Shown: one piece after another, positions 28,178 to 38,526 of the stretch
How positions within the stretch are numbered: the first letter of the stretch is position 1
Layout: every line of letters starts with the position of its first letter
NCBI GenBank assembly: GCA_026419775.2
Contig: JAOPGA020000496.1
Coordinates: 1-64,000, forward strand
DNA length: 64,000 nt
DNA from: Acrasis kona
Taxonomy: Eukaryota > Heterolobosea > Eutetramitea > Acrasida > Acrasidae
Reading direction: 5' to 3'
Made by a program: the position numbers and the translations under genes
Notes under the pieces: model-generated
Told to the model about the DNA's origin: nothing
Seen by the model: the letters and a program-made list of their open reading frames with translations, nothing else
Databases searched by the model: none

Positions 28178-29314
28178 ATGAAGACAGCATTCATCAAAGC
28201 GACCAACAAGATACAAGGCAAAAAATACAGCCAAAATGTGGACCAGGACTACGATCAGCTACACAATACCGTTGATCAAATGTCTGTACACTCCAGCAAA
28301 CTATCGCATAACCTACAAGCCCTAAACGTTAACATGAAGGCGGTCAGTGATTGCTTAACAGAGGTCGGAAGAAATTTTGAGAGCATTTACAGCCTACAAG
28401 AGTTAGGTGTTGATCAAGTGGATCCAAACATCATAAGCCTAGTCCATCAATTAAGGAGAATGAGTTCAGAGTTTGCCGACACCACGAATCTAGTAACGGG
28501 CAGAATACAAAGCAAGGTCATTGCACCATCCAAAGAATATAGCACATCATACCTCAAGTTCAAAGACTTGCACAAGAAGAGGAAAGCCCTACTCTTAGAT
28601 TACCAATACACCAACGACAAGTTCGAGCGTCATAATCTCAAACAAACCAATAACCAAAAATACTTCCAAGAGTTAGAGATGTTACAACAAAAGACCATAC
28701 ACAAACGCAGAGAATATGAAGAACTCACCGAGATCTCCAAAGTGGAACATCGCACAATCCTACAACAAACATTCCCCATTTATGACATTGTGCTCCATAA
28801 CCTCATATTAGAGCTGAAGGAATTTAGCCATGCATTCACAAACACAACCAACCAATTCATGTTAACGTCGATGAATCTTCACAACGCTCCTGTAGTGGTC
28901 GCACCCACCGCAATCGTTTCGAAAAATCTACCGCCCGTCCCTGTAATCAGAAGACCAGCTACAACAGAACAAGTCATCTCCACCGTCACAACCGTTGCCG
29001 AGCCAGTGGCTGTCGTTCAAGAAATTCAATACGTTGAGCAATCACTACCAGTCGTCGAGGAACAACATGTGGAGAGAACTTTTGTTGAACCATTAGTAGA
29101 AGTGCAACAACCTATACAAGCTGAAACTCAATATATGCAGGAAATCCAACAACCTGTGGAACAAGTACAAACCTATGAGTCGACTACTTTGGTTAAGCCT
29201 CAACATGTAGAGACAACACCTGAGATCGTACATCAAGTACCTGTTAATAGCCACGTTCAGCATCCAATGGGAACAAGTAGAGAGGAGTCAATTATTCCAT
29301 TAAATTATGTTTAA
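28178..29314 (+). CDS. BAR-domain protein
   Basis: A 378-residue frame. Residues 1-235 form a BAR-type three-helix domain (TAFIKATNKIQGKKYSQNVD; LSHNLQALNVNMKAV; YLKFKDLHKKRKALLLDYQY; IYDIVLHNLILELKEF), close to amphiphysin/Rvs161. BAR dimers bind and bend membranes in endocytosis and vesicle traffic. The C-terminal 140 residues are Val/Gln/Pro-rich repeats (VEQ, VQQP, EIQQ) without an SH3 domain. Its neighbour on the opposite strand is SCAR/WAVE, which also acts at the actin-membrane interface. The genes are convergent, so they do not share a promoter. Confidence 0.85.
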   Translation: MKTAFIKATNKIQGKKYSQNVDQDYDQLHNTVDQMSVHSSKLSHNLQALNVNMKAVSDCLTEVGRNFESIYSLQELGVDQVDPNIISLVHQLRRMSSEFADTTNLVTGRIQSKVIAPSKEYSTSYLKFKDLHKKRKALLLDYQYTNDKFERHNLKQTNNQKYFQELEMLQQKTIHKRREYEELTEISKVEHRTILQQTFPIYDIVLHNLILELKEFSHAFTNTTNQFMLTSMNLHNAPVVVAPTAIVSKNLPPVPVIRRPATTEQVISTVTTVAEPVAVVQEIQYVEQSLPVVEEQHVERTFVEPLVEVQQPIQAETQYMQEIQQPVEQVQTYESTTLVKPQHVETTPEIVHQVPVNSHVQHPMGTSREESIIPLNYV

Positions 29315-29672
29315 ATTGAAATCATGTTTAAAAACTTTTATGCTTCTATTAACTTCACATCGAACAAGACGAAATACTTGTGATGTAACGTCTGTTCAGC
29401 ACGACTTTGTGTTTTTGAAGGTATTAGGTAAGGCTATGAATATTCAAGATGATAGAGACATTCACGACTGCTCTATGGACTAGAGTGAATAGGTGGCATC
29501 GTAGTCATGAGGATGACAACACTGGTTAGAAAAAGAACTATCAATTCCCCAGAAGGTATGGATTGAAGATTGGAAATTATACACGGAGAATCTATTATTC
29601 CAACCTCTTGTACAGCAATCGAGGCACTTTTGACAAACAAACAATAAAAAAAATAACAATTTAAATTTACAT

Positions 29673-30986
29673 TTAATCATCCCAATCGTCATCGTCCTCA
29701 TCATCAGAATCGTCGTTGACAACGCTTGCGAACTTTTTACTCAAAATGTCAGCCACACTGGTTGGCTCAGGATCAGCTGCTTTGACTGGTTCTGGTACCT
29801 TTCTCTCAGACGCCTTCTTCAACTCCTTACCTTGTCTAATTTGTTCTAACAATGACATTGTCTTTGGTTGTTCGACTTGCTCTCTCTTCTTGAGTGCTAC
29901 ACCTGCACTAATCATGTCGTGTAGCGATGCACCAGAAGATTGTGCGGCCACAGGTGGTCCTCCAACAGGTGGCGGAGGTGGTGGTGCAAATCCTGACATG
30001 GGCGGTGGAGGAGGTGGGCCAGGTGGAGGTGGTGGAACGAAACCGCCACCGGCTGGTGGTGCGGCAGGAGCAGCAGGTATTTTGTTGGCAGGAGCACCCA
30101 TTGGTGGTGGTGGACCTGGTGGCGGTGGTGGAATGCTTGATCCATTCATTTGTGACATTTCTACAGAGTAGGAGCGCTCGGGTGGTGGGGGTATGAAGTT
30201 ATCGTCATCCATGTCCGGCGGTGGACCTGGTGGTGGTGCTATGTATTCATCGCTAGAGTTCTGGTTAGGATTGGGAGTCACCGACGACTCAGTGCCCGGA
30301 GTGAGGATGAGTTCTCCGTCCTTGTTGTACTTTTGATGATGGAGTGAGATCTTTTCGACTTTCCTGCTCTTCTTTGGATGCGACTTTGGTTTCTTCTTGC
30401 GCTTCTCGCGAGCTTCTCTGGCTTCCTTGTTCTGTTTGGCGATCTCATTCTCGGCCCACTTCTCGAAGAAGAATTTTGGATTCGAATAGACACGTATGCA
30501 CTGCTTTTTGGTATCGAGTTCGTTTAGTTCGGGTGAGAATTGTGGTAAGGCAACACAATTGGTCTCATACTGCCAACCTAGGGCTGGGGGCTGGTTGCCA
30601 CGTTGTATCATCTGACTGTCTTCTTTGTTGAGAATACGGCGTGATTCTTCTCCAAAGTGATACCCGCTAGTGGTCAAAAGTAACTTGTCGTTATTGTTCT
30701 TAGTGTATTCTTCGGCTTCCGTCAACTTTACGCTAGCAGTTTGGATTCTCTCCTTGAGTTTGTTTACTCGTTCAAAAGTTTCAACGCTTTGTGCTAAAAT
30801 ACCATCGAATATTTCTCTGGCGATTAAGGAAAGGGAAGATAACTGAAAAAGCATTCCATTCATGGAGTTCATCGCTGAACCCTGAAGAGTCTTGCCACAA
30901 ATATGGCCGGTGGTTATTAGCTCATTACCTCCATTTCTCAATCCAAGAGTATCATAATGGGCCAAAGGTCTCTTTGTCACCACCAT
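29673..30986 (-). CDS. SCAR: SCAR/WAVE actin nucleation promoting factor
   Basis: A single-exon 437-residue protein. The N-terminal SCAR homology domain (residues 1-170, TFERVNKLKERIQTASVKL) recruits the WAVE complex. A basic region (EKRKKKPKSHPKKSRKVEK) and long poly-Pro runs follow at about 250-345. Two WH2-like actin-binding motifs are SLHDMISAGVALKKRE and SLLEQIRQGKELKKA. The tail is acidic with the key Trp (DEDDDDWDD), which contacts Arp2/3. This is the full set for Rac-driven lamellipodial actin assembly and argues for an amoeboid, crawling cell. Confidence 0.95.
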   Translation of the reverse strand: MVVTKRPLAHYDTLGLRNGGNELITTGHICGKTLQGSAMNSMNGMLFQLSSLSLIAREIFDGILAQSVETFERVNKLKERIQTASVKLTEAEEYTKNNNDKLLLTTSGYHFGEESRRILNKEDSQMIQRGNQPPALGWQYETNCVALPQFSPELNELDTKKQCIRVYSNPKFFFEKWAENEIAKQNKEAREAREKRKKKPKSHPKKSRKVEKISLHHQKYNKDGELILTPGTESSVTPNPNQNSSDEYIAPPPGPPPDMDDDNFIPPPPERSYSVEMSQMNGSSIPPPPPGPPPPMGAPANKIPAAPAAPPAGGGFVPPPPPGPPPPPPMSGFAPPPPPPVGGPPVAAQSSGASLHDMISAGVALKKREQVEQPKTMSLLEQIRQGKELKKASERKVPEPVKAADPEPTSVADILSKKFASVVNDDSDDEDDDDWDD

Positions 30987-31208
30987 GATTCTGAACTTTT
31001 ATTGAAAGATGACAGTTGATTGATTAGATATTGTAAAAGACACTTCAATCAACAACAAATATTCAAGGCGAGCATTTTGTTCTGCTTGCTTAACGATCGT
31101 GCCATGCTATAACAATACATTGGCAAATGGTGAGACCAGGTGCTATCATTCAAATTTCTATTAGGTCAACCGATGTAAATTTGAAAACCTCCTTCAATAA
31201 TCTATTCG

Positions 31209-32564
31209 ATGCCGGTGTATTCAGATGAAGTAACTCATGATGAGGATGTTCACACAAAATACAAAAGCCATTCAACATATGCATTGTTGACTTTATTGAC
31301 AACTGTGATCGCAACATTTTCAATCACACTCGCGATGATAGTAATAACGGGGGGTACAAAGAAGAATACCAACATTCAAACCGATTCTAGAACGAACAAA
31401 ACCGTGATACTGATATCAATTGATGGTTTTAGATGGGACTTTTTTGAGAAATATTCCTCATCCTGCCCAAACATGCGAGATAGAATATTTAACGGAAAAA
31501 ACAAACAGAATCGAAAGGGTGTTACTACAACTAAAATGGTTCCAGTTTTTCCATCTAAAACCTTCCCCAATCACATTTCTTTAGTTACAGGAGTTTACCC
31601 CGAAGATCACGGTATCGTATCCAACAACATGTACAATCCAATGGACAAAAGCTCCTTCAGCATGTCAACAAAAGATACCAAATGGTGGGGAATGGGCAAC
31701 GCGGAGCCCATATGGGTGACGTGTGAAAAACAAAACGTCACCACGGCGACATTCTTTTGGCCAGGGTCAAATATTAAAATAAAGGGTTACACCCCAACAT
31801 ATTTTGAAGAGGATTATAATGGTGGCATAAAGTATTCGGCCAGAGTTGATAAATTATTATCCTATCTATCGCTCGATAAAAGGCCTCATCTTCTTTTGAC
31901 GTACTTTGAGGGCGTGGATTCAGCAGCTCACACCTATGGTCCAGATGCTGACCAAGTATCCACCGCAATTAAGCTGGTGGATGACGCCATCGGTAGACTG
32001 TTGGACGGTCTAGACGAGAGGAATGTAGATGCCAATATAGTTGTCGTGAGCGACCATGGTATGGCATCCATGGATAAACAAAACACGGTTCTTTTAAGTG
32101 AATTCTATCCTGATATCATGAAATACAAAGTCGTGAACGAAGGTCCTTTGATGGACATTTTCACAAACGATAGCAGTGTCAAAGATGTGTATGATGGTAT
32201 CATGAGAGCAAAGAATGACTACAACTTGACTCAAATTGAAGTTTACCTAAAAGAGAGTATTCCACGCGAGTATCACTATTCGGATAACGATTTGATTGCT
32301 CCCATTGTTATAGAGGCGAAAGTAGGTTGGAAGGTGTTGAGAAGCAGTAGGAGTTATAGTACCAAAGGTGATCATGGGTTCAATAACACCGCTCCTGAAA
32401 TGGGTGCCTTCTTCCTCGCTAATGGTCCTTTGTTGAGGAATGATGGCTCTGTACAGAGACAATTTGATAATATACACTTGTATTCCTTGTTGGCAAAAAT
32501 GTTAAATGTGACTGAATCCCCGACAAAAGGAAGTTGGAGAAGTGTGCAATATCTATTAAACTGA
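31209..32564 (+). CDS. Ectonucleotide pyrophosphatase/phosphodiesterase (type II membrane)
   Basis: 451 residues. A signal-anchor helix at residues 24-47 (ALLTLLTTVIATFSITLAMI) puts the catalytic domain outside the cell or in the secretory lumen. Zinc ligands and the nucleophile are intact: Asp72 in ISIDGFRWD, Thr118 in FPSKTFPNH, GVDSAAHTYGPD, VVSDHGM and KGDHGFNN. The alkaline-phosphatase-like ENPP family cleaves nucleotide phosphodiesters or phospholipid head groups. Several N-glycosylation sites are visible (NVT, NDS, NLT). No nuclease-like or somatomedin domains are present. The substrate is not predictable from sequence alone. Confidence 0.93.
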   Translation: MPVYSDEVTHDEDVHTKYKSHSTYALLTLLTTVIATFSITLAMIVITGGTKKNTNIQTDSRTNKTVILISIDGFRWDFFEKYSSSCPNMRDRIFNGKNKQNRKGVTTTKMVPVFPSKTFPNHISLVTGVYPEDHGIVSNNMYNPMDKSSFSMSTKDTKWWGMGNAEPIWVTCEKQNVTTATFFWPGSNIKIKGYTPTYFEEDYNGGIKYSARVDKLLSYLSLDKRPHLLLTYFEGVDSAAHTYGPDADQVSTAIKLVDDAIGRLLDGLDERNVDANIVVVSDHGMASMDKQNTVLLSEFYPDIMKYKVVNEGPLMDIFTNDSSVKDVYDGIMRAKNDYNLTQIEVYLKESIPREYHYSDNDLIAPIVIEAKVGWKVLRSSRSYSTKGDHGFNNTAPEMGAFFLANGPLLRNDGSVQRQFDNIHLYSLLAKMLNVTESPTKGSWRSVQYLLN

Positions 32565-32628
32565 TGTAATTTGTTATATAATCGTTTTGTTCTTGTGTCT
32601 GTTAATCTTTATTTTTTTATAGATTACA

Positions 32629-33114
32629 ATGACTCAACCAGAGGCCAAGACCACACAAGGTGAATTAAATATAGAAGAGGTGGAACCTAAAACCCAAACA
32701 TTATGCTTTACCGATCAACATTTAGAATGCGCTGTTCTATTTAATATCATAATTATGCGAAATAATGAAGAACAAATACAGTCGGATGACAAACCTGATA
32801 GTTGTGTCTGGGTATACATTGGATCACCTGGGTCACCTGTGTTCAAATCGCTATCGGTCGCAATGAATACAAGATTTGTATGTGCAGCAATGTACTCTGA
32901 TTTTTAACTTGTTTAGAGCAAAAAGCCAATGGGAACAGATATAATCGGATGGAATTCTGGCGCCGACAGGGTAGCGAAAACTTTTGCTGAGAGGTTGGGC
33001 ATCAAGTTTAAGAAAACCATCTTCTATGTTAGTTATAATATCGACAATGAGTTGAGTCTTCAATCTTTTGCCGAAAAGCGCGTACATGCAACTTTAAAAG
33101 AACTGCTTCAATAA
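32629..33114 (+). CDS. PSMG4: Proteasome assembly chaperone 4
   Basis: Two phase-0 exons (32629-32877 and 32917-33114) with a 39-bp intron give 148 residues. The core follows PAC4: CVWVYIGSPGSPVFKSLSV, AMNTRF, then ADRVAKTFAERLGIKFKKT and FYVSYNIDNEL, ending in an EKRVHATLKELL helix. PAC3-PAC4 assists early alpha-ring assembly of the 20S proteasome. The N-terminal 25 residues are acidic and disordered. Confidence is good because strand order and the SYN motif match, although this family is weakly conserved. Confidence 0.8.
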
Positions 33115-33293
33115 AAATGTAGAATAATCTCTCAATAATTAAACAGTTATGGTGTTTTCAACAATAAAAAGCACATGTATAATGGCAGGCACGATAGGCG
33201 TACAGTGTATATTCATTTTCCTTGTCCTTCCGTCTCATGATCATAAATAACGTTCGTTTGAACTTTTTGTCAACTTTGTAAATAAAGGCGCAT

Positions 33294-34262
33294 ATGAACC
33301 AGTATAGAAGAAAACCTGCAGCCGACATACTTTCAAGTAGCAAGAACAACAATGTCTCAATAGAGCAATCAGCACCAGTCACACCAAAAGCTCAAAATCA
33401 GAGATCGAAATTTGATGAGGTCAATCAAAGAATAGCTAATGTGAGTATATCAGAAATAAAGCAGAAACCAGTGTTTTCATCTCCTGATCACATTCCACAA
33501 ATACCCATACTTCCAAGGGACATTGTCAACGTTCATAGATATGTAGCCGATACTGTCAGTCTAAATCCCCATCTTCAACCAACAAGTAAAGGATACGAAA
33601 AGAGATTAAAACAATTTGAACAAGAACAGTTGTTCTTCGCTCAACAACTTGAACAAGAGGGAGACTTCCACGATGGTAAAATGTTCAAACGCATTGAAAA
33701 ACCTTCAGAGATTGGTTCCGACGAAGAAGAAGACAATTCTCCAAGCATTTTAGGACCAGAGGAATTGGAAGAAGACGAAGATGAAGGTTTTGATGGTGGT
33801 GATCCTGGTGTTGCCTTATTACGTCTTTTGAGCATGCACAAGAAGCTTCCACCAAGTAATGTAGAAATGATACCGTTCAATTTGTTCAAAGATTACGAGG
33901 AGAAGGATGACGACGACACGGTGGACAATGCTTTTCCAACCATACCCACGTTCCAAATCTCAACAAGAGAAGACATTGAAAGGCTGAAAAGAAAATCGTC
34001 CAATTACATTGATGACCTCCAAGATATGATGGACAAGATGTTTGACCAAGAGCCAGGAGAATATGTTGTATATTATTCAAAAAAACATGAATGGTTGAAT
34101 CCAAAAGTAGAATCAAAAAAGAAGAGTTACAAAAAGAAGGTTGACGACGCCAAGCAACCAACTACTATTCAATATTTGAATGCACTTCAAAAGGCGAGTG
34201 CGGTAATTGAAGAAGTAGAAAGGTCTCGTCTGGAGAGTAAAATGAAGGCTAAATTAAATTAA
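33294..34262 (+). CDS. Unrecognised acidic protein (322 aa)
   Basis: One exon, ATG to TAA. A basic Asn-rich start (MNQYRRKPAADIL), a helical segment (YEKRLKQFEQEQLFFAQQL) and acidic runs (SDEEEDNSP, EELEEDEDEGF) are followed by a Lys-rich C-terminal helical region (VIEEVERSRLESKMKAKLN). No family was recognised. It is convergent with the next gene (34269-35258); the stop codons are only about 6 bp apart. Confidence 0.6.
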   Translation: MNQYRRKPAADILSSSKNNNVSIEQSAPVTPKAQNQRSKFDEVNQRIANVSISEIKQKPVFSSPDHIPQIPILPRDIVNVHRYVADTVSLNPHLQPTSKGYEKRLKQFEQEQLFFAQQLEQEGDFHDGKMFKRIEKPSEIGSDEEEDNSPSILGPEELEEDEDEGFDGGDPGVALLRLLSMHKKLPPSNVEMIPFNLFKDYEEKDDDDTVDNAFPTIPTFQISTREDIERLKRKSSNYIDDLQDMMDKMFDQEPGEYVVYYSKKHEWLNPKVESKKKSYKKKVDDAKQPTTIQYLNALQKASAVIEEVERSRLESKMKAKLN

Positions 34263-34268
34263 AATATT

Positions 34269-35258
34269 TTACAATGGCGTGTTTGATCTTATGCTAATGC
34301 TAGACGAGCTTCTCTTTGAAGGATTTAAATTCTTTTTAAGTGCCGACCTCTCTTTATCTGTAACTGCACCTCTTTTTGCAGCTGTTTTTACTTTTAATAA
34401 ATCCAACTGCTGCCGTTCGATTTGTTGTTTTGCTTGCTTTTCAATAGCGGGCGAATCATAAACTTTAGAAAATGCTTGAGCTTCCCTCAAAACATCAATC
34501 TTTGAGCTTTTAGGCCTCCCTTCGCTGGATGTGCTCTGTCTAATCATTTCCACTACCTTCTTGTCGCTCAATTGTGCGTCTTCAGCGCTGCTCGGTCTAC
34601 CAGACGAAGACATTAAACTAGTACGCATCATATCTATTAGTTGCTTCTCAGTCATGCTACTGCTGACAAGTCCAGATCTTGATGTGCGACCATCCTGGTC
34701 CTCAATACTTTTAAAAGCTTGACTAGTTTCGTCGCTGAAACCAGCGTCAATAAAAGTAACATTGTCTTGTTGGTCGTGGAATTGTTTGTAATTAGGATCT
34801 GTAAGCTCCCTTTGATGCTCTCTAATTTGCTCTTTCAACTCCTTTAGCCGCTTTATAGCTTCTTCTCTCCTTCTACATATTTTTTGGTTCTCTCTCAGCC
34901 ATATATTATATAATTGTCTCGCTTCTTCAACGGTGGGTATGCGAATTTGATCTTTTGGATTGCGTAAATCTTCCTCCTCATTCTTTTTTTCAATTTGAAG
35001 AGGAGAAGGTGGCCTGGGCGTTTCTTGTTTATTTTCAACCGCGGTTTCCTCAACACCACCACCATCATCATCGTCGTCATCATCTTCAATCAAGTCATCA
35101 TCCAATTTGAGTTGCGTCAATATAAACTTGTGGGGAGAGATCCAATCCCCATCCTCATCTTGTTTGAATTCGTCAATCTCCTGCACATTGACCAGCACCT
35201 TGTTATGATTCGATTTGTTGTTGGTGGTGGACGTTTTATGAAAAGTCTTGTGATTCAT
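34269..35258 (-). CDS. Unrecognised coiled-coil protein (329 aa)
   Basis: One exon. An acidic stretch with eight consecutive-type Asp residues (LIEDDDDDDDGGG) precedes a long helix (EARQLYNIWLRENQKICRR, then REEAIKRLKELKEQIREHQ). Ser-rich, probably phosphorylated linkers follow, and the tail is basic (KKNLNPSKRSSSSISIRS). There are repeated short motifs of the type EKQLIDMMRTSL / DKKVVEMIRQST, which look like two copies of a peptide-binding helix. An exact TTTGGCGC (E2F-type) site lies 16-23 bp upstream of the ATG. Confidence 0.6.
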   Translation of the reverse strand: MNHKTFHKTSTTNNKSNHNKVLVNVQEIDEFKQDEDGDWISPHKFILTQLKLDDDLIEDDDDDDDGGGVEETAVENKQETPRPPSPLQIEKKNEEEDLRNPKDQIRIPTVEEARQLYNIWLRENQKICRRREEAIKRLKELKEQIREHQRELTDPNYKQFHDQQDNVTFIDAGFSDETSQAFKSIEDQDGRTSRSGLVSSSMTEKQLIDMMRTSLMSSSGRPSSAEDAQLSDKKVVEMIRQSTSSEGRPKSSKIDVLREAQAFSKVYDSPAIEKQAKQQIERQQLDLLKVKTAAKRGAVTDKERSALKKNLNPSKRSSSSISIRSNTPL

Positions 35259-35273
35259 TAATAATATAAAATG

Positions 35274-35281
35274 GCGCCAAA
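35274..35281 (-). promoter_or_regulatory. E2F/DP-type site (TTTGGCGC)
   Basis: Exact match to the TTTSSCGC consensus on the minus strand, 16-23 bp upstream of the ATG of the coiled-coil gene at 34269-35258 and just after the MTR4 stop. A second exact copy precedes the centriolar gene at 50690. The site may occur by chance. Confidence 0.3.
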
Positions 35282-35291
35282 ATTTTTATTT

Positions 35292-38200
35292 TTACAAGTA
35301 CAAACTGGACGAGAACACGATATCCCTCTTCAACTTTGTCAAACCATGCATCAACTTTTGTTCCAGCGCCTCATCTCCAATACTCGTAGCAGCAACGCAC
35401 ATTTGTCTAATCAACTCCTCCAATCTCCTCATCACCCTCACGATACTTCCCTCGAATGCCTCCGTCAACTTACACACCTCAATAAACTTGCTTCCATTAC
35501 ACCAAGCATACGTTGCTTGCATCAAATCAGGATTAAACTGAGAAAAGTACTTTTCCTTATCCAGTTCCACCTTGCTATCCTCCGACACCTTGTGCACCCT
35601 CTCCACAGCCTTCATCAACTCTCTGTAAGGTCCCCTCAGGTCCTTATCCAAGCTGCTCTCCGTCGTCGTGGATTTACCTTCGCCAAAAGTCAAACAACTC
35701 AACACGCTCACGCACTGCTCCGACGTCAAATCGTTCAAGCTGCCGTTAAAGATCATCTCCGTGCACACCAGCTCGTCGCCGGCGCTAATCTCGCATGCTA
35801 CTCTACCCTTGGTAGTGATGACGTTATCAGCAGATATGCAGTTCAACCTCCTCAACACTCTCATTCTCTTCTTCAAATCATCCTTGAGAACGATCTGACC
35901 AGCGTTTTTAATCTTTGACTGTAGTTCGAATTGCTTGGTGATCAAATCTTGTTTCTCCACGTAACGCGCCATCTTTTCTTGTGAATTTGGATCATTGTTC
36001 ATCGGATGCTTCTTTACAGCCGCTTCACAAGTCTCACAGCTCAATAACAAGGTCGGTAGTTCCTTTGATTTGATTTTTACATCTTCGATTGGATCCAGCA
36101 CGGGTATGCAATCGCTATTTGTAGATGGCTGTTGATCTTTGGAAGAGAATCTCTTGTTCACTTCGTCCATTCTGGCCATACATGCCTGTCTGCTCTCCAG
36201 CGTTTTGAGCTGATGATTCAAATAAATCTTTACGCTACTAAAAGAATCGATTAGCGATAGTTCGATGGGTATGATGTTTGCTTGAGGTGGTTCGTTGCTG
36301 TTGGGCACGTATGGTTTGGGCTTTGCCAAATCGCCCTTCACGATGGGAAGCGTCTTTAGCAACACGTCCACCGTGTATTCGTTGGCCCTGTGTTTTGCCA
36401 ACTTGGTGGCATCTGTGGTTTTCTTTCTCTGATAGTTCACAATCATGCCCCATCCCCAATCAGTAAATCCCTCCCTCACTTTTACTAATCGACCTGGTTG
36501 TATATAAGGAACGGCATACACTGGCTGAGTGGTCAATTCTCTAATTTGATCCTTGACCTTGATCCACTCGTGCAGTGCGTCGTGATACTCCTTAATGTTT
36601 GATTCGTCAGGTAGATTCAAATCAGCAACGCGTAGCGATAACGCATCCAATTCTTGCTGATAATGAGGTTTTAGTTTCTCCGATTGATATTGGAAGAAAC
36701 TCCTTTCCATAATGTATTCTGGAGTGATTTCTTCTACTCTTAGTAGATTCAACACCATGTAGTAACTCAGATGGAAACTACTGTTGAGTACATCTGGCAC
36801 GCCGCTCATCATGTGCTTGGCCACCTGCATTTCCATCTCTTCTTCCATCATCATGACGACGATACCACGGTCGTCTATTCCTCTTCTACCTGCTCTTCCG
36901 CTCATTTGAATGTATTCACCGGAGGTGACTTTTCTCGTTGATTCTCCGTCGAATTTATCTACGCTGGTGAACACTACGGTACGCGCAGGCATGTTCAGTC
37001 CCATGCTAAATGTTTCGGTGCTGAAGAGCACCTTGACGAGACCTTCTTGGAACAAGATTTCAATCACCTCCTTGATGATTGGTAATAGCCCAGAGTGATG
37101 GATTCCCACTCCCTTCTTTAGTAGAGGTAGCATGTGTTCCACCTGTGGTAATTTGCGATCGTCCGGTCCTAATTGTTCGATGGCGTTCGTGAATACTTCG
37201 TGCACTAATTCTTGTTCTTGTTCGTCGTTGAGGTCCATCTTGCTGCATTGGAGCGCATGTGCTTCGCAATCCTTTCTGCTGAATGAAAACACAATGACGG
37301 GCTGTAAGCTCTTTTTGATTAACATTTGTACGATGCGCATCACGTTGTTGGAATTGTTCTCCATGGCACGCTTCTTCTTTTGCGAAGAATCGCTTCCTTG
37401 TGCTGCTTTTTTGTTTTGTAGATCCAAGATGGCCTTGTTCCAATTCTCCTCTCTGAATTTGGCCTTTTCGTCCACTACGAGATGGATTCCATCTCCGCCA
37501 CTAGGATATACGTAATGTTGGAGCGGAGTAGGTCTGTAATCGGTATACACGACGTGCACAGGTTGACCTTTTAATTTTGCAATCCATGATGCGAATTCGA
37601 GCGCGTTGGGTATGGTGGCGGACAAGAAGACGTAACGAACGGTGTTGGGCAACAAGATTAGCGTTTCTTCCCACACCACTCCTCTCTCCTTATCTCTCAT
37701 GTAATGTACCTCGTCAAAGATGACCCATGCCACCTCGTTCAAGAGCTCGCTACCTCTGTACAACATGCTCCTGAGAATTTCGGTCGTCATGACCACGCAA
37801 CTTGCATTGGGTGACATGGTGACGTCTCCGGTCATCAAACCTACGTCCTTGAACTCTTCGGTCAGCTCTCTGAATTTTTGATTGCTCAGTGCTTTGATTG
37901 GACTTGTGTAGACCACTCTTGATTTCGCTCTTAATGAGGTGGCGATGGCGTATTCGGCCACTGCGGTCTTACCAGCAGAAGTGTGTGCAGAAACGAGTAC
38001 GCTTTGTCCTCTGTCTATGGCCTTTACTGCTTCTTTTTGGAAGGCATCTAGAACGAATGGGTATTCCTTTGCGGGCGGCCGGTCTGGCACGGGCATGGTT
38101 AGTGGATCTTCTCCGCTATAGTCTGGTGGCAGTGCTACGTCGTGTAGACATTGTGTATTTGATGTTAACTTTCCTATTATTTTTGGGAGATCTTTATGAA

Positions 38201-38405
38201 GCTGTACTCCTTCTTTTTCGTCGAGGACAACCTCTTCTTCTGTTGAATTCAGGTCAATGTTACTTTCTTCCGTCTTTAGTCTTTTTGCCTCACGCTCCAA
38301 CTCTTCTTGTTCTCTTACACGTTCCTTTAATGATCTTTTCTTTTCATTTTCTTTTGGTTTATCGAATACACTGAACAATCCAGCGTCCGCGAATGGATCT
38401 GACAT
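35292..38405 (-). CDS. MTR4: Mtr4/Ski2-family exosome RNA helicase
   Basis: An intronless 1,037-residue protein, the normal Mtr4 length. Helicase motifs: Walker A SAHTSAGKTAVAEYAI, motif Ib YTSPIKALSNQKFREL, DEVH box WVIFDEVHYMRD, motif III FLSATIPNALEFA, and the C-terminal motif YIQMSGRAGRRGIDDRG. The KOW/arch region (YIQPGRLVKVREGFTDWGWG) is present, which separates Mtr4 from plain DEAD-box proteins, and a DSHCT-type C-terminus completes it. It feeds RNA to the nuclear exosome in the TRAMP complex. Tandem genes flank it in the opposite orientation. Confidence 0.95.
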   Translation of the reverse strand: MSDPFADAGLFSVFDKPKENEKKRSLKERVREQEELEREAKRLKTEESNIDLNSTEEEVVLDEKEGVQLHKDLPKIIGKLTSNTQCLHDVALPPDYSGEDPLTMPVPDRPPAKEYPFVLDAFQKEAVKAIDRGQSVLVSAHTSAGKTAVAEYAIATSLRAKSRVVYTSPIKALSNQKFRELTEEFKDVGLMTGDVTMSPNASCVVMTTEILRSMLYRGSELLNEVAWVIFDEVHYMRDKERGVVWEETLILLPNTVRYVFLSATIPNALEFASWIAKLKGQPVHVVYTDYRPTPLQHYVYPSGGDGIHLVVDEKAKFREENWNKAILDLQNKKAAQGSDSSQKKKRAMENNSNNVMRIVQMLIKKSLQPVIVFSFSRKDCEAHALQCSKMDLNDEQEQELVHEVFTNAIEQLGPDDRKLPQVEHMLPLLKKGVGIHHSGLLPIIKEVIEILFQEGLVKVLFSTETFSMGLNMPARTVVFTSVDKFDGESTRKVTSGEYIQMSGRAGRRGIDDRGIVVMMMEEEMEMQVAKHMMSGVPDVLNSSFHLSYYMVLNLLRVEEITPEYIMERSFFQYQSEKLKPHYQQELDALSLRVADLNLPDESNIKEYHDALHEWIKVKDQIRELTTQPVYAVPYIQPGRLVKVREGFTDWGWGMIVNYQRKKTTDATKLAKHRANEYTVDVLLKTLPIVKGDLAKPKPYVPNSNEPPQANIIPIELSLIDSFSSVKIYLNHQLKTLESRQACMARMDEVNKRFSSKDQQPSTNSDCIPVLDPIEDVKIKSKELPTLLLSCETCEAAVKKHPMNNDPNSQEKMARYVEKQDLITKQFELQSKIKNAGQIVLKDDLKKRMRVLRRLNCISADNVITTKGRVACEISAGDELVCTEMIFNGSLNDLTSEQCVSVLSCLTFGEGKSTTTESSLDKDLRGPYRELMKAVERVHKVSEDSKVELDKEKYFSQFNPDLMQATYAWCNGSKFIEVCKLTEAFEGSIVRVMRRLEELIRQMCVAATSIGDEALEQKLMHGLTKLKRDIVFSSSLYL

Positions 38406-38526
38406 TTGCTTGAAAGTTTCACACTGGGTGTGTTAACTTGAATATTGTAACCTAAAATTAATTGAACTTCAACGTTGAACACAAGCTTCTTCAATCATGT
38501 TTGGACCTCATTGATAAAATCCTAGT

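Noticed and set aside
29716-30196. Gly-rich plus-strand frames
   Set aside because: They are the complement of the poly-Pro region of the SCAR/WAVE gene.
35271-35918. 215-codon plus-strand frame
   Set aside because: Shadow of the MTR4 gene; His/Leu-rich composition typical of an antisense frame.
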